A DNA stretch of 64,000 nucleotides, from NCBI GenBank assembly GCA_028293765.1, contig JAQGOG010000058.1, positions 17,239-81,238 of the forward strand, given 5' to 3'. The notes under the pieces are model-generated. The model was given only the letters and a program-made list of their open reading frames with translations. It was not told the DNA's origin and ran no database searches. Both the position numbers and the translations under genes were made by a program. The stretch is from Gammaproteobacteria bacterium. GTDB lineage: Bacteria; Pseudomonadota; Gammaproteobacteria; Steroidobacterales; Steroidobacteraceae. Shown in pieces: positions 24,480 through 34,839 of this stretch. The stretch's first letter is position 1; the number at the start of each line of letters is the position of its first letter.

Positions 24480-26609
24480 ATGGCACAGGACGCAGGCGCT
24501 GGTGCTCGCGGCGGCAAGACCGCTCAACTCAATGATCAGACCGTGCTCCGGGGCCGGGGCGGCGAGACCCATCAGATCGCTAGCGGCGAGGTGCCCGTGC
24601 TCACGACCCAGCAAGGAGTGCCGGTCGCGGACGACCAGAATTCACTCAGAATCGGCCCGCGAGGCCCGACCACACTGGAGGACTTCCACCTGCGGGAGAA
24701 GATCTTCCATTTCGATCATGAACGCATCCCCGAGCGCGTAGTTCACGCGCGCGGCTTCGGTGCGCATGGCTACTTCGAGAACTACAAATCGCTGGCCGAT
24801 GTCACGCGCGCCGACCTCTTCCAGCGAGCCGGCGAGAAGACACCCGTGTTCGTGCGGTTTTCCACAGTGGCGGGCAGCAGGGGATCGGCCGACCTCGCGC
24901 GCGACGTGCGCGGCTTTGCCGTGAAGCTTTACACGAAGCAGGGAAATTGGGATCTCGTCGGCAACAACATCCCCGTGTTCTTCATCCAGGACGCGATCAA
25001 GTTCCCCGACGTCATCCACGCGGCGAAAGCAGAGCCAGACCGAGGCTTTCCGCAAGCGCAGACGGCGCATGACACCTTCTGGGACTTCATCTCTCTCACG
25101 CCCGAGAGCCTGCACATGGCGCTGTGGATCATGTCCGACCGCACGATCCCGCGCTCGTTGCGTTTCATGGAAGGCTTCGGCGTGCACACTTTCCGGCTCG
25201 TCGACGCGCACGACAAGTCAACCTTCGTCAAATTCCACTGGAAGCCCAAGCTCGGCATGCAATCCGTGGTCTGGAACGAAGCCCTGAAGATCAATGGCGC
25301 CGATCCGGACTTTCACCGCCGCGATCTGTGGGATGCCATCCAGAGCGGCCGCTTCCCCGAGTGGGAGTTGGGCCTGCAGTTGTTCGACGAGGCGTTTGCC
25401 GACCAATTCGACTTCGACGTCCTCGACCCCACCAAGCTCATCCCCGAGGAGGACCTGCCCATTCGCCGCGTCGGCCGTCTGGTGCTGGATCGCTGCGTCG
25501 ACAACTTCTTCGCCGAGACGGAGCAGGTCGCGTTCTGTACGCAGAATATCGTGCCCGGTATCGACTTCAGCAACGATCCCCTGCTGCAGGGCCGCAACTT
25601 CTCCTACCTCGACACGCAGATCAAGCGCCTCGGGGGACCCAACTTCACCCATCTGCCGATCAATGCCCCCAAGTGTCCCTTCCATACCCTGCAGCAGGAT
25701 GGGCACATGGCGTTCGTGAACCCGAAAGGCCGGGCCAACTACGAGCCCAATTCGTGGGGCGGCGCGCAAGGCGGTCCGCGTGAGGCGCCGGATGTGGGAT
25801 TCCATTCATTCGCTGCTGAAGAGCACGCTGTGAAGGCCCGCGTTCGCTCCGAGACATTCGCGGACCACTACAGCCAGGCCCGCCAGTTCTACATCAGCCA
25901 GACCGCGGTCGAGCAGGAGCATATCGCCGCTGCCTTCACTTTCGAGTTGAGCAAAGTGGAAACGCCCGCCATTCGCGCGCGGCTGGTGTCGCATCTGCGC
26001 AATGTCGATGAAGCACTGGCCAAGGAGGTGGCTGCGGGCCTGCGGCTGCAGAAGTTGCCGGAACCGGCCGAAGCCGCCAGGCCGACACGCAAGGACCTCA
26101 AGAAGTCCCCTGCGCTCAGCATTCTCCTGAATGCCAAGGACAGCTTCGAAGGCCGCAAGCTGGGCGTGCTCGTGACGGACGGTGTCGATGCGAAACTCCT
26201 GGCCGCCTTGACGAAGGCCGTCACTGAAGCCGGTGCGGTCGTAAAACTCGTGGCTCCCAATGTGGGCGGCGTAAAGGCGTCCGACGGCTCGTGGATCGAA
26301 GCCAACGAGAAGATCGACGGCGGCCCGTCCGTGGTATTCGACGCTGTTGCAGTCCTCCTGTCCGACGAAGGCGCGCAACTGCTGGCGAATGAATCGACCG
26401 CGCGGGACTTCGTGGCCGATGCGTTCGCCCACATGAAATTCATCGCCTACACGAAGGCGGCGCTCCCGTTACTGCAGAAGGCCGGCGTGGCGGCCGATCT
26501 CGACGGCGGCTGCATGGAGCTCGACAAGCCAGGTGGCGCTGCAGCTTTCATCAAGGCGTGCGGCAAGCTGCGCTTCTGGGGCCGCGCGGACAAGGTCAAA
26601 CAGGTTTAG
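24480..26609 (+). CDS. katE: Large-subunit catalase (HPII/KatE type)
   Basis: This 709-residue clade-2 catalase decomposes hydrogen peroxide. The catalytic His is in [13 protein letters not shown] (about 89), the Asn in [12 protein letters not shown], and the proximal haem-ligand Tyr in [15 protein letters not shown]. The extra C-terminal domain of about 150 residues ([17 protein letters not shown]...) is the DJ-1/PfpI-like flavodoxin-fold domain that sets large catalases apart from small ones. There is no signal peptide. A CCGGAG ribosome site precedes ATG 24480. Its 3' end overlaps the convergent DUF1214 gene by 14 bases. An inverted repeat just upstream may be its operator. Confidence 0.96.
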   Translation: MAQDAGAGARGGKTAQLNDQTVLRGRGGETHQIASGEVPVLTTQQGVPVADDQNSLRIGPRGPTTLEDFHLREKIFHFDHERIPERVVHARGFGAHGYFENYKSLADVTRADLFQRAGEKTPVFVRFSTVAGSRGSADLARDVRGFAVKLYTKQGNWDLVGNNIPVFFIQDAIKFPDVIHAAKAEPDRGFPQAQTAHDTFWDFISLTPESLHMALWIMSDRTIPRSLRFMEGFGVHTFRLVDAHDKSTFVKFHWKPKLGMQSVVWNEALKINGADPDFHRRDLWDAIQSGRFPEWELGLQLFDEAFADQFDFDVLDPTKLIPEEDLPIRRVGRLVLDRCVDNFFAETEQVAFCTQNIVPGIDFSNDPLLQGRNFSYLDTQIKRLGGPNFTHLPINAPKCPFHTLQQDGHMAFVNPKGRANYEPNSWGGAQGGPREAPDVGFHSFAAEEHAVKARVRSETFADHYSQARQFYISQTAVEQEHIAAAFTFELSKVETPAIRARLVSHLRNVDEALAKEVAAGLRLQKLPEPAEAARPTRKDLKKSPALSILLNAKDSFEGRKLGVLVTDGVDAKLLAALTKAVTEAGAVVKLVAPNVGGVKASDGSWIEANEKIDGGPSVVFDAVAVLLSDEGAQLLANESTARDFVADAFAHMKFIAYTKAALPLLQKAGVAADLDGGCMELDKPGGAAAFIKACGKLRFWGRADKVKQV

Positions 26610-27699
26610 GCCCCTTAAGGGTCGCCAGCTTCACCAGGCGGTATTGGAGGCTGGGCGGTTGCTGCGGGCGAGCCACCCGCAGCAACATCGTTCCGCATCG
26701 ATGGCCCGCCGTGTCGAGGTAATTGCCGGCCCCGGGATCGGACGCTGCTATTACGAACGTGACCGATCCGTCCGGGCCGTAGCGGGCCGTGCGCTTGTTC
26801 ACCCCGACAGGAAAGTAACGGTAATCAAGCGATTCCAGCCAGTAATTGTTCAGTTGGAAGCTCCACAGCTCACAGTCCGGAAGGCGGGCCTCGATCATGA
26901 GCGCCTCGTCAGCGGCCACCGCCCAGTAGCCATGGAGGTAAGAGGTGTTGGGGTCGCTGCCGTCCGCGCGCAACAGCTCCGCATCCAGCGCCTGGAGCGT
27001 GTTGGGCCTGGCCTGGAAGGATTGGGCCCAATCGGCGTAAATCCGCGCCTTGCTCGTCATGAACGTCGCGGCTGCCTTCAATCCCCAATCGAGACGCTTC
27101 GCGGACAGCGGCTTGGGTGTAGCCGGACCGTCAACGCATTCGATGTTCACGTCCGCGTGCAATTCGCGCGAGCGGTCGAGGAATACCTGCCGCACGAGCA
27201 GCAGAGTGGAGTTCGCGGCGAGTGGCAACCAGTTACCGGGGCGTGGCTGGCGGCTCAGCCCAATCTCGAAGGTGCCATCGGAATTTACGATGAGATCCTT
27301 GCCGTCGAGTTTGCCGGTGGATGCCATCACGCCGTCGCTCGGCCCTTTCGTGCTGAATGACAGGTAGGGCACCGTTCCTCGCGTGCCCCAGAGGCGATAT
27401 TCACGGGCTCCCGTGATAGCCGTGCTCAAATAACGGATGTCCGGGCTATCCGCGCCGACCTTCGCGGTGGCATGGGGGGCGTTGAGGAATTGGGGAAAGT
27501 CGGGGTCGGTATGTTCGAGCGCCATTTCCAGCGCGATGCGAGTCAGGCGTCCGAGGTAACGCAGGCCCTCGGCGCGGTCGATTTCGCTGGCCGGCGCCTC
27601 AGGCCGCAGGATGGTCTGTCCGGCTGACTTGAGCCGGTCACAGAACAGCTCCCAGGCGCGGCCACTCATCACCCTCGTCAAAGCGTCGTCCGGGCTCAT
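26596..27699 (-). CDS. DUF1214 domain-containing protein
   Basis: This 367-residue protein has no signal peptide. The C-terminal half carries the DUF1214 pattern: a segment with [32 protein letters not shown] followed by a [23 protein letters not shown] block. The N-terminal half has the preceding [24 protein letters not shown] region often found with it. The family has no established biochemical function, though members are common near steroid and aromatic catabolic genes. It is convergent with the catalase gene, overlapping by 14 bases, and about 60 bases upstream of the PhzF-family gene's end in the same direction. Confidence 0.82.
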   Translation of the reverse strand: MSPDDALTRVMSGRAWELFCDRLKSAGQTILRPEAPASEIDRAEGLRYLGRLTRIALEMALEHTDPDFPQFLNAPHATAKVGADSPDIRYLSTAITGAREYRLWGTRGTVPYLSFSTKGPSDGVMASTGKLDGKDLIVNSDGTFEIGLSRQPRPGNWLPLAANSTLLLVRQVFLDRSRELHADVNIECVDGPATPKPLSAKRLDWGLKAAATFMTSKARIYADWAQSFQARPNTLQALDAELLRADGSDPNTSYLHGYWAVAADEALMIEARLPDCELWSFQLNNYWLESLDYRYFPVGVNKRTARYGPDGSVTFVIAASDPGAGNYLDTAGHRCGTMLLRVARPQQPPSLQYRLVKLATLKGPKPV

Positions 27700-27757
27700 C
27701 CTTTACTCCCTGTTCTCATCATGGTCCCGCGCACCACCTGCGCGCGATCGCCATCGT

Positions 27758-28600
27758 TTACAGCGTGATGGTGCCGCTTCCGAGCTCGATTACATCGCCG
27801 CTGACGAGGATGTTGCGATCCGCCGCGACACGCAAGAAAAGCGTCGATGGGCGGCCGGTGCACTCTCCTTGTGAGATCTCGAATTCGCACGGCAAGGGCC
27901 GGCCCATGGCGAGGCACCACCCGCCGAGGTTCGTGGTAGCCGACCCGGTGGCCGGGTCTTCGAGGACCGCCCCGCCTTGCGGAAAAAAGAACCGCGCCAG
28001 CAACCGTCCGGCGGCGGGGGCGAAGGCGTACGCCATATTCGCGCCCTCCTCACGCTTCAGCTGCGCCAGCATGTCGCCGTTCACCTTCGTGCGACGCACA
28101 GCAGCTTCGGACGTTAGCGGCACGACGAGTTGCTCCGTCCCCGCATTCACCCACAAGGGTCTGTCACCGATCTCGGCTTCATCGAGGCCCAGCATCGCAG
28201 CGAGCGTCGACCGCGGTTCGGACACTTCGCGCCAGCTGGGTGCGTTCGCCTGCAGTGTCCACCGCCTGCCGGAGGCCCGGACCGGAATGATCCCGGCCTG
28301 CATTTCAAGCGTGAAGGCGTCTTTCGCGAGCCCCAGCGCGCGGCACACATGCGCCGTCCCCAGCGTCGGATGCCCGGCAAACCGCATTTCGTAATTGGGC
28401 GTGAAAATGCGCACCCGCGCGTCGGCACGCTCCGAGGGAAGAATGAACGTCGTCTCGGATAAGTTGAACTGCAAGGCCAGGGCCTGCATCCTTGCAGTAT
28501 CGAGCGATGCGCCGTCCTCGAAGACGCACAGCGGATTACCGCTGAATGGATCGTCGCCTTGCGTGAATACGTTCACGATTCGGTAAGAGAGCGTCGTCAT
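27758..28600 (-). CDS. PhzF-family isomerase-like protein
   Basis: This 280-residue member of the PhzF family (diaminopimelate-epimerase fold) starts at ATG 28600; the longer frame would overlap the divergent eutB start. Visible motifs are YRIVNVFTQGDDPFSGNPLCVF at the N-terminus, LSETTFILP with the family catalytic Glu, and GHPTLGTAHV. The late segment EDPATGSATTNLGGW is the second-domain signature. No phenazine cluster is present, so the substrate is unknown. Many such paralogues exist in soil bacteria. It is divergent from the ethanolamine ammonia-lyase genes with only 62 bases between. Confidence 0.9.
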   Translation of the reverse strand: MTTLSYRIVNVFTQGDDPFSGNPLCVFEDGASLDTARMQALALQFNLSETTFILPSERADARVRIFTPNYEMRFAGHPTLGTAHVCRALGLAKDAFTLEMQAGIIPVRASGRRWTLQANAPSWREVSEPRSTLAAMLGLDEAEIGDRPLWVNAGTEQLVVPLTSEAAVRRTKVNGDMLAQLKREEGANMAYAFAPAAGRLLARFFFPQGGAVLEDPATGSATTNLGGWCLAMGRPLPCEFEISQGECTGRPSTLFLRVAADRNILVSGDVIELGSGTITL

Positions 28601-28662
28601 GAAAGCTGCTCGTAGCGGACGGTTCGGGAGCCGAAGTTTAGCCACGCTTTGGGAAAGAAGCG

Positions 28663-30057
28663 ATGTACGCGACGACACTGGCGGGTACGCGTCACGCGTT
28701 CCCTGATCTGAAAAGCGTACTGGCCGCAGCAACGCCGCTACGCTCGGGTGACGTGCTCGCCGGCGTAAGCGCCAGTAGCATGGAGCAACGTGTCGCGGCT
28801 CGCTATGTTCTCGCCGATCTGCCGCTGACGACTTTTCTTTCCGAAGCCGTCGTCCCCTACGAAACTGACGAGATCACCCGCCTCATCATCGACACCCATG
28901 ACGCGGCTGCCTTTGCGCGAGTAGCGCATCTGACGGTCGGGGGATTTCGGGAATGGCTGCTCACCGCTGAGGCCGATGGGCAGGCGCTGGCGGAGTTGTC
29001 CTCGGGGTTACTTCCGGAGATGGTCGCGGCGGTCTCCAAGTTGATGCGCAACCAGGATCTGATCGCCGTCGCGCGCAAGCGCCAGGTCGTGTCGGCCTTC
29101 CGCAATACCATCGGCCTGCCGGGGCGGCTCGCCGTCCGCATCCAACCCAACCATCCGACCGATAACCCGACCGGCATAGCCGCTTCCATCCTCGATGGCC
29201 TCATGAACGGCTGCGGCGACGCCGTGATTGGCATCAATCCGGCTTCCGACAGTGTCGAGACGCAGATACTGCTGTTGCGACTCATTGACGATCTGCGCGA
29301 GCACTACGCGATTCCAACACAGAGCTGCGTGCTCGCGCACATCACGAATACGATCGCGGCTATCGAGCGACAAGCGCCGGTGGATCTCGTCTTCCAGTCG
29401 ATCGCCGGAACGCAAGCAGCGAATCGCAGTTTCGGCATCGATCTTGCCATTCTGCGCGAGGGTCGGGACGCAGCGCTGTCCTTGGCTCGCCACACCGTCG
29501 GCACGAACGTCATGTACTTCGAGACGGGGCAGGGATCGGCGCTCTCCGCGGGCGCGCACCATGGGGTAGATCAACAGACACTCGAGACCCGCGCCTATGC
29601 CGTCGCACGTGCGTTCCAGCCTCTGCTGGTGAATTCTGTCGTGGGGTTTATCGGTCCGGAGTACCTGTACGACGGCAAACAGATCGCCCGTGCCGCGCTG
29701 GAAGATCACTTCTGCGGCAAGCTGCTGGGACTCCCGATGGGGGTCGACGTCTGCTACACCAACCACGCCGAAGCGGACCAGGATGACATGGACTCGATCC
29801 TCACGCTTCTCGGTGTGGCGGGCGTGAATTTCGTCATGGGCGTACCGGGAGCGGACGATGTCATGTTGAACTACCAGAGCACCAGTTACCACGACGCCCT
29901 GTATGTACGCGACGTGCTGGAGTTGCATCCGGCACCGGAATTCGAGGACTGGTTGATGAAGCTTGGAATTCTGGATGCCGCCGGCCGACTCCGGGACCCG
30001 CTCCTCGCGAGCGACGCGTCCGAACGGCTACTGAGCTATCGTGGAGCGGCGCGGTGA
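28663..30057 (+). CDS. eutB: Ethanolamine ammonia-lyase large subunit
   Basis: This 464-residue EutB homologue is the TIM-barrel subunit that, with adenosylcobalamin, converts ethanolamine to acetaldehyde and ammonia. Typical segments are GDVLAGVSASSMEQRVAARYVLADLPL, RIQPNHPTDNPTGIAASILDGL, GDAVIGINPASDSVE, FETGQGSALSAGAHHGVDQQT and GLPMGVDVCYTNHAEADQDDM. It overlaps eutC by 4 bases (GTGA). There are no eutA reactivase, eutH permease or microcompartment genes beside it, so this is a minimal catabolic pair probably used for nitrogen from ethanolamine. Confidence 0.96.
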   Translation: MYATTLAGTRHAFPDLKSVLAAATPLRSGDVLAGVSASSMEQRVAARYVLADLPLTTFLSEAVVPYETDEITRLIIDTHDAAAFARVAHLTVGGFREWLLTAEADGQALAELSSGLLPEMVAAVSKLMRNQDLIAVARKRQVVSAFRNTIGLPGRLAVRIQPNHPTDNPTGIAASILDGLMNGCGDAVIGINPASDSVETQILLLRLIDDLREHYAIPTQSCVLAHITNTIAAIERQAPVDLVFQSIAGTQAANRSFGIDLAILREGRDAALSLARHTVGTNVMYFETGQGSALSAGAHHGVDQQTLETRAYAVARAFQPLLVNSVVGFIGPEYLYDGKQIARAALEDHFCGKLLGLPMGVDVCYTNHAEADQDDMDSILTLLGVAGVNFVMGVPGADDVMLNYQSTSYHDALYVRDVLELHPAPEFEDWLMKLGILDAAGRLRDPLLASDASERLLSYRGAAR

Positions 30058-30806
30058 CGGACTCCGCGAGCAAGCCCCCGGCAGTCGATCCGTGGCGGCG
30101 CTTGCGGAGCGCGACTCCGGCGCGCATCGGCCTCGGCCGCTGCGGCCCCGGCCTCCCGACCCGCGCCCTCCTCGAATTCCAGTTGGCGCACGCGCGCGCC
30201 CGCGATGCCGTACATGAGGCATTCGATCCCGGCAGAATCGTGGCGGGATTGAATGACCGCCAGACCCGCGTCGTCAGCAGCTGTGCGCCAGACCGGCAGA
30301 CCTACCTGCAGCGCCCCGATCTCGGCCGGCGACTGAAGGAAGCCGATGCCGGACTGCTGACTCCCCGCGATTACGAGGTGGCATTCGTCGTGGCCGACGG
30401 CTTGTCCTCACCGGCGGTCCATGCGCACGCCGTTCCAATGCTGCGCGCGACCTTCGACAGGATCGGTGACTGGCGGGTGGCTCCGATCGTCATCGCCTGC
30501 CAGGCCCGGGTCGCCCTGGGCGACGCCATCGGGGCACTTCTGGGAGTGGAGCTCGTCGCCGTCCTGATTGGCGAGCGCCCCGGTCTGAGCGCGCCGGACA
30601 GCCTGGGGGTTTATGTCACCTGGAATCCACGCCCGGGGCGGCAGGACAGCGAGAGAAACTGTATTTCCAACATTCGCCCCGCTACCGGGCTCACCTGCGA
30701 GTTGGCGGCCAGCCGGCTGGCCTGGCTGATGAACGCCGCCCGCCGGCAACGGCTGACCGGCGTCAGCCTGAAGGATTCCTCCTCCTTACCGGCTCTTCAG
30801 GAGTGA
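30054..30806 (+). CDS. eutC: Ethanolamine ammonia-lyase small subunit
   Basis: This 250-residue EutC homologue starts at GTG within the last codons of eutB. It contains PARIGLGRCGPGLPTRALLEFQLAHARARDAVH near the N-terminus, VADGLSSPAVHAHA, and late RPGLSAPDSLGVYVTWNPRPG and ERNCISNIRP segments that bind adenosylcobalamin at the subunit interface. It needs EutB for activity. The GTGA overlap makes equimolar synthesis likely. No downstream operon partner is evident before the small membrane-protein gene. Confidence 0.95.
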   Translation: MTDSASKPPAVDPWRRLRSATPARIGLGRCGPGLPTRALLEFQLAHARARDAVHEAFDPGRIVAGLNDRQTRVVSSCAPDRQTYLQRPDLGRRLKEADAGLLTPRDYEVAFVVADGLSSPAVHAHAVPMLRATFDRIGDWRVAPIVIACQARVALGDAIGALLGVELVAVLIGERPGLSAPDSLGVYVTWNPRPGRQDSERNCISNIRPATGLTCELAASRLAWLMNAARRQRLTGVSLKDSSSLPALQE

Positions 30807-30859
30807 TTCTTGCGTATAGCAGCTGACGGTGCGTTGTGCACTCAATGGGGGAGGCTCAA

Positions 30860-31126
30860 ATGTCCTTAATTGCCTGGATCGTTCTCGGCCTCATCGCGGG
30901 ATTCATCGCGAGCAAGATCGTCAACAAAGCAGGGGAAGGCGCGCTGCTGGACATCATCCTCGGTGTCATCGGCGCGGTCGTCGGCGGATGGCTGTTCCAT
31001 ACGTTTGGCATGCCCGGTGTCACCGGACTGAACATCTATAGCATGCTGGTAGCAGTCGTCGGCGCCGTAGTCGTACTGGTGCTGTACCACGCGGTCGCCG
31101 GCAGGTCGTCGACAGGACCTCTGTAG
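30860..31126 (+). CDS. GlsB/YeaQ/YmgE-family small membrane protein
   Basis: This 88-residue protein starts at ATG 30860 with GGGGGAGG upstream. Three hydrophobic segments (SLIAWIVLGLIAGFIASKIV, DIILGVIGAVVGGWLF, YSMLVAVVGAVVVLVLYHAV) and Gly-rich spacing match the family once called transglycosylase-associated. It is an inner-membrane protein linked to general stress in other bacteria. It has its own leader and probably its own promoter. Confidence 0.9.
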   Translation: MSLIAWIVLGLIAGFIASKIVNKAGEGALLDIILGVIGAVVGGWLFHTFGMPGVTGLNIYSMLVAVVGAVVVLVLYHAVAGRSSTGPL

Positions 31127-31250
31127 CAATCGACCGATGGCGGTGGACGCCAGTGAGTCGCCGGGAAGCGGCGCTGACGTCCACCTGATCCCCGCTGACG
31201 ACTGCCCGCGGAGTGCCTATGGTATCGTTACCATACACTGCAGATGGCGG

Positions 31251-33149
31251 CTATTTGAGATAGCGATCGAACCAACCGATCAGCCGGCGGTTCAGGTCTT
31301 CCACGTTCTCCGGCTTACGGAGGCGATGACCTTCGTCGGCGTAGATGACGAGTGAGGTCGGCACACCGACCGCGCGCAGGCCATGCCAGAACTCGCGCGT
31401 CTGCTCCGTCGGGGTCTCGACGTCACGCTCACCAACGTACAGAAATGTCGGCGTGCGCACGGCCTTGATAGACCGGATCGGCGATAACCGGTCGTAGATT
31501 TCCGGGTCATCGTAGGCCGACGCGCCGAAGTAGGGAATCATCCACTGATCGATTCCGTTCTGGCCGTAGTAGGCCGTCCAATCGCCGAGCCCGGCACCCG
31601 CCGCCGCGGCCTTGAAGCGTTGCGAATGGGTCACGACCCACATCGTCATGAAGCCGCCATAGCTGCGGCCATAAATGCCGAGCCGCGTGGAATCGATCGG
31701 CGCCGCTTTTTGAACAGCATCGACGCCCGCGAGGATGTCCCGCAGATCGCCACCGCCGAAATCCCTCACGTTTGCGCGGGTGAACGCCGCGCCCTGACCA
31801 AAGCTGCCGCGGGGATTGGGCTGAAAGACGTAGTAGCCATTGCGCAGCCATCCGGCCGTGCTGTCGTCCCACACGAAGTGCGGCGTCACTACGGCCGCCG
31901 GGCCGCCGTGTACAACGACGATCAGCGGATATGTCTTGTTCGGCTGCGCGTCCAGCGGTGCGAGCAGCCACCCCTGCACCGAGAGGCCCTCGCTTTTCCA
32001 GTTGATGTCGCGCGCAACGGTCGCGGGCTTCAGGTCGTCGTTGTCATGCGTAATCGGCTTCGCCTCGCCCAACGGGCCGTATTCGATGCGTGATGCGTGA
32101 TCGAATGCTTCCGAAACGTAGGCGGCACGCCGGCCTGTCCTATCCAGTGCGATTCCCCCGTCACCCGCTTCGAGCGTGGCCGGTTGCAACCGCACGTTCG
32201 TCACCTGTGCGCTGGCGGGGTCGACAACGGCGGTACCGGCTTCGCCACCGACCACGACGGCCGCGACGAGACGGGTGCCTCGCCATGCAATTGACGTGAA
32301 ACTGCCTTTGAACCCCGGAGTGATGTCGACCGGCTCCCCGCCGCCAACATCGACGGTATAAATATCTCCGCCGACGGAACCGAAGTCGCTCATGAGGCCG
32401 CCGATGAAGGCTACCTTGCGTCCGTCGGGAGAGGTGCGCGGATAGTTCATCTGCATCACCGGCGCGGCGATCACCCGGGCGGTACCCTCCAGGGCGAACG
32501 CGTGGAGCTTCGCGACCCACCAGTTGTTATCGCCGTTACCCTGAGCCGCCGTAGCCACGAATCCACGACGATCGGGCGTCCAATCATACTCGTAGACGAA
32601 CGTGTGGTCGGGGGACACAAACTTCAGCTCCCCACCGGCCGCATCGACGGTGGCAATCCGCTGTGAGTCGTCGTTCTCCCCGATTTCGCCGACCTGACGC
32701 GCTCCGGCTTCGCGTGCGCCGGTTTCCTTTCGTGCGCCCGCCGTCGCGAGCACCGCAATCGTTCGCCCGTCCGGCGACCAGCGTGGGGATGCGAAGAGAC
32801 CATGTAACTCAGTGAGCTTGCGTGTCGTGCCGGCCGTGGTGACGTAAAGGGTCGCGACACCGCTGGCACTTGCCACGAAGGCGAGATTCTTGCCGTCGGG
32901 AGACCAGGCCGGTCCGGTATACCGACACGCTGCGCAGGGATCCAGCCGGGCGCGAATCCCGCCATTGGCGTCGCGAATCACAACCGCCCCGTGTCCCTCG
33001 GTGGTCTCATTGGCCTGGCGAATAGACTCGACGCTCGCGATCTGCTTTGCATCCGAACGCAGGCTCAACGCCTCATACCGATGCTGGACCTCAGGCGACG
33101 TGGTGGACAGAGACGCCAGCGCGATCGCGGGCAAGAGGAATGCGAACAT
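31251..33149 (-). CDS. S9-family prolyl oligopeptidase-like peptidase
   Basis: This 632-residue peptidase has a short signal peptide (FLLPAIALASLS), an N-terminal beta-propeller built of WSPDGK/RWSPDGR-type WD40-like/PD40 repeats, and a C-terminal alpha/beta-hydrolase domain. The catalytic Ser is in GIYGRSYGGFMTM, Asp in YVGERDVETP, and His in YADEGHRL near the C-terminus. It belongs to the acylaminoacyl-peptidase/dipeptidyl-peptidase group of S9 and probably trims peptides in the periplasm. No operon partner is obvious. It is divergent from glpK. A role as borosin leader protease is conceivable but unsupported, since it is more than 7 kb away. Confidence 0.92.
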   Translation of the reverse strand: MFAFLLPAIALASLSTTSPEVQHRYEALSLRSDAKQIASVESIRQANETTEGHGAVVIRDANGGIRARLDPCAACRYTGPAWSPDGKNLAFVASASGVATLYVTTAGTTRKLTELHGLFASPRWSPDGRTIAVLATAGARKETGAREAGARQVGEIGENDDSQRIATVDAAGGELKFVSPDHTFVYEYDWTPDRRGFVATAAQGNGDNNWWVAKLHAFALEGTARVIAAPVMQMNYPRTSPDGRKVAFIGGLMSDFGSVGGDIYTVDVGGGEPVDITPGFKGSFTSIAWRGTRLVAAVVVGGEAGTAVVDPASAQVTNVRLQPATLEAGDGGIALDRTGRRAAYVSEAFDHASRIEYGPLGEAKPITHDNDDLKPATVARDINWKSEGLSVQGWLLAPLDAQPNKTYPLIVVVHGGPAAVVTPHFVWDDSTAGWLRNGYYVFQPNPRGSFGQGAAFTRANVRDFGGGDLRDILAGVDAVQKAAPIDSTRLGIYGRSYGGFMTMWVVTHSQRFKAAAAGAGLGDWTAYYGQNGIDQWMIPYFGASAYDDPEIYDRLSPIRSIKAVRTPTFLYVGERDVETPTEQTREFWHGLRAVGVPTSLVIYADEGHRLRKPENVEDLNRRLIGWFDRYLK

Positions 33150-33296
33150 CGAGTTCTCCGGCGCGACGTCCCGCGCTCAAGGGCGATGGGCTAGCTTAAC
33201 AATGCTGTATCGCAAATACCTCAGCACAGCGCGGCTCGCAATTGACCCGCTCTGATATAAGACCTAAGTTGGCCCTCCCCGGTAGCGGAGAACGGT

Positions 33297-34796
33297 ATGG
33301 GCGGCTCGAAGACGGCTGAGGGAGTCCTACTGTCCATCGACCAAGGCACGAGCTCGAGTCGCGCCATCGCATTTTCCACGGCGGGCGCCGTCGTTGCGAT
33401 GGAGCAGCAGGCGTTCGAGCAACTCTATCCCGCATCGGGCTGGGTAGAGCACGACGCCGAGGTGATCTGGGCGACGGTGATCTCTACCGCGCGCGCGGTC
33501 ATGAAGCGCCTGCGCGAGAAAAAGCGGCCCATCATCGCGATCGGACTCACGAACCAACGTGAGACAACCGTCGTCTGGGACCGCCGGACCGGGGTACCGC
33601 TATACAACGCGATCGTCTGGCAGGACCGTCGCACGGCCGAGCGCTGCAGAAAGCTGGCCGACGATGGTCATGAGCGCGAGGTAACGGAGAAGACCGGTCT
33701 GCGGCTCGACCCTTATTTCTCTGCAACCAAGCTGGCCTGGATACTGGACCGCGTGCCCGGTGCTCGGGACGCCGCGAAGGCGGGTCATATCGCCTTCGGC
33801 ACCGTCGACAGCTTTCTCATCTGGCGACTCACTCGCGGGCGCCTGCATGTCACCGACGTGACCAACGCGAGCCGCACCGCGCTTTTCGACATCCGCAACG
33901 GCTGTTGGGATGAGGCGCTGTGCAGCCTTTTCGACGTGCCGATGAGCAGTCTGCCCGAGGTTCGTGATAGCGCCGGCGATTTCGGCGTCACCGACACGGC
34001 CATTCTGGGCGAGGCGCTGCCCATTCGTGGTGTGGCCGGAGATCAGCAGGCGGCGCTCATCGGCCAAGCCTGCTTCGAGGAAGGTGATCTCAAGAGTACG
34101 TACGGTACGGGCGCCTTCATGGTCCTCAATACGGGCCGGCACCTGGTGCGATCGGCAAATCGCCTGCTGAGTACCATTGCCTATCAACTCGATGGCAAAG
34201 TCACGTACGCGCTCGAGGGTTCGATCATGTCGGCGGGCGCGACGATCCAGTGGCTGAGAGACGGCTTGGCGTTGGTATCACGCGCCCCGGAAGTCGAAGC
34301 CCTGGCGAGCTCGGTGCCCGATGCGGGTGGCGTCTACCTGGTGCCGGCATTCACCGGATTGGGTGCGCCCTACTGGGATCCCGATGCCCGCGGCGCCATC
34401 ATCGGACTCAGCCGCGCCACTGGCCGCGGCGAAATCGCACGCGCTGGGCTGGATAGCGTTGCCTACCAGACTCGCGATCTACTGGATGCGATGGCGGCGG
34501 ATGAGATCCGCCCGGCAATGCTGAAAGTCGACGGCGGCATGGCGCAGAACGGACTATTCCTGCAAAGGCTCGCCGATATCCTGAATCTCCCCATCCTGCG
34601 CCCCAAGATGGCCGAGTCGACGGCGTTTGGCGCGGCATGCCTGGCCGGGTTGGGATGCGGCGTGTTCCACTCACTGGACGATATCGCCCGCTTGTGGGAG
34701 GCAGATGCGCGCTGCGAACCTCGAATGGACGCAGCGACACGCGAGCGTGAGCTTGCTGGCTGGCGGGACGCGGTGCAGAGAGTGCGCACCTGTTGA
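33297..34796 (+). CDS. glpK: Glycerol kinase
   Basis: This 499-residue FGGY-family kinase makes sn-glycerol 3-phosphate. It has LSIDQGTSSSRAIAF at the N-terminal phosphate-binding site, GWVEHDAEVIW, GLTNQRETTVVWDR and IVWQDRRT for glycerol contacts, then GDQQAALIGQ, STYGTGAFM and a late KVDGGMAQNGLFLQ adenosine-site motif. A GGAG ribosome site precedes the ATG. The gene stands next to a decayed glpD fragment and to the sulfoquinovosidase operon; hydrolysis of sulfoquinovosyl glycerol would release the glycerol this enzyme uses. Confidence 0.96.
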   Translation: MGGSKTAEGVLLSIDQGTSSSRAIAFSTAGAVVAMEQQAFEQLYPASGWVEHDAEVIWATVISTARAVMKRLREKKRPIIAIGLTNQRETTVVWDRRTGVPLYNAIVWQDRRTAERCRKLADDGHEREVTEKTGLRLDPYFSATKLAWILDRVPGARDAAKAGHIAFGTVDSFLIWRLTRGRLHVTDVTNASRTALFDIRNGCWDEALCSLFDVPMSSLPEVRDSAGDFGVTDTAILGEALPIRGVAGDQQAALIGQACFEEGDLKSTYGTGAFMVLNTGRHLVRSANRLLSTIAYQLDGKVTYALEGSIMSAGATIQWLRDGLALVSRAPEVEALASSVPDAGGVYLVPAFTGLGAPYWDPDARGAIIGLSRATGRGEIARAGLDSVAYQTRDLLDAMAADEIRPAMLKVDGGMAQNGLFLQRLADILNLPILRPKMAESTAFGAACLAGLGCGVFHSLDDIARLWEADARCEPRMDAATRERELAGWRDAVQRVRTC

Positions 34797-34839
34797 GCGT
34801 TGCCCGAATTGATACGTCTCGTTTTCATGTGCGATGACT

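Noticed and set aside
30860..31126. YeaQ-type membrane protein as part of the ethanolamine operon
   Set aside because: It has its own strong ribosome site and leader, and the family is a general stress protein not tied to EutBC.
31251..33149. S9 peptidase as the borosin leader protease
   Set aside because: It is more than 7 kb away, on a separate transcript, and its family acts mostly on short peptides; nothing links it to the RiPP genes.
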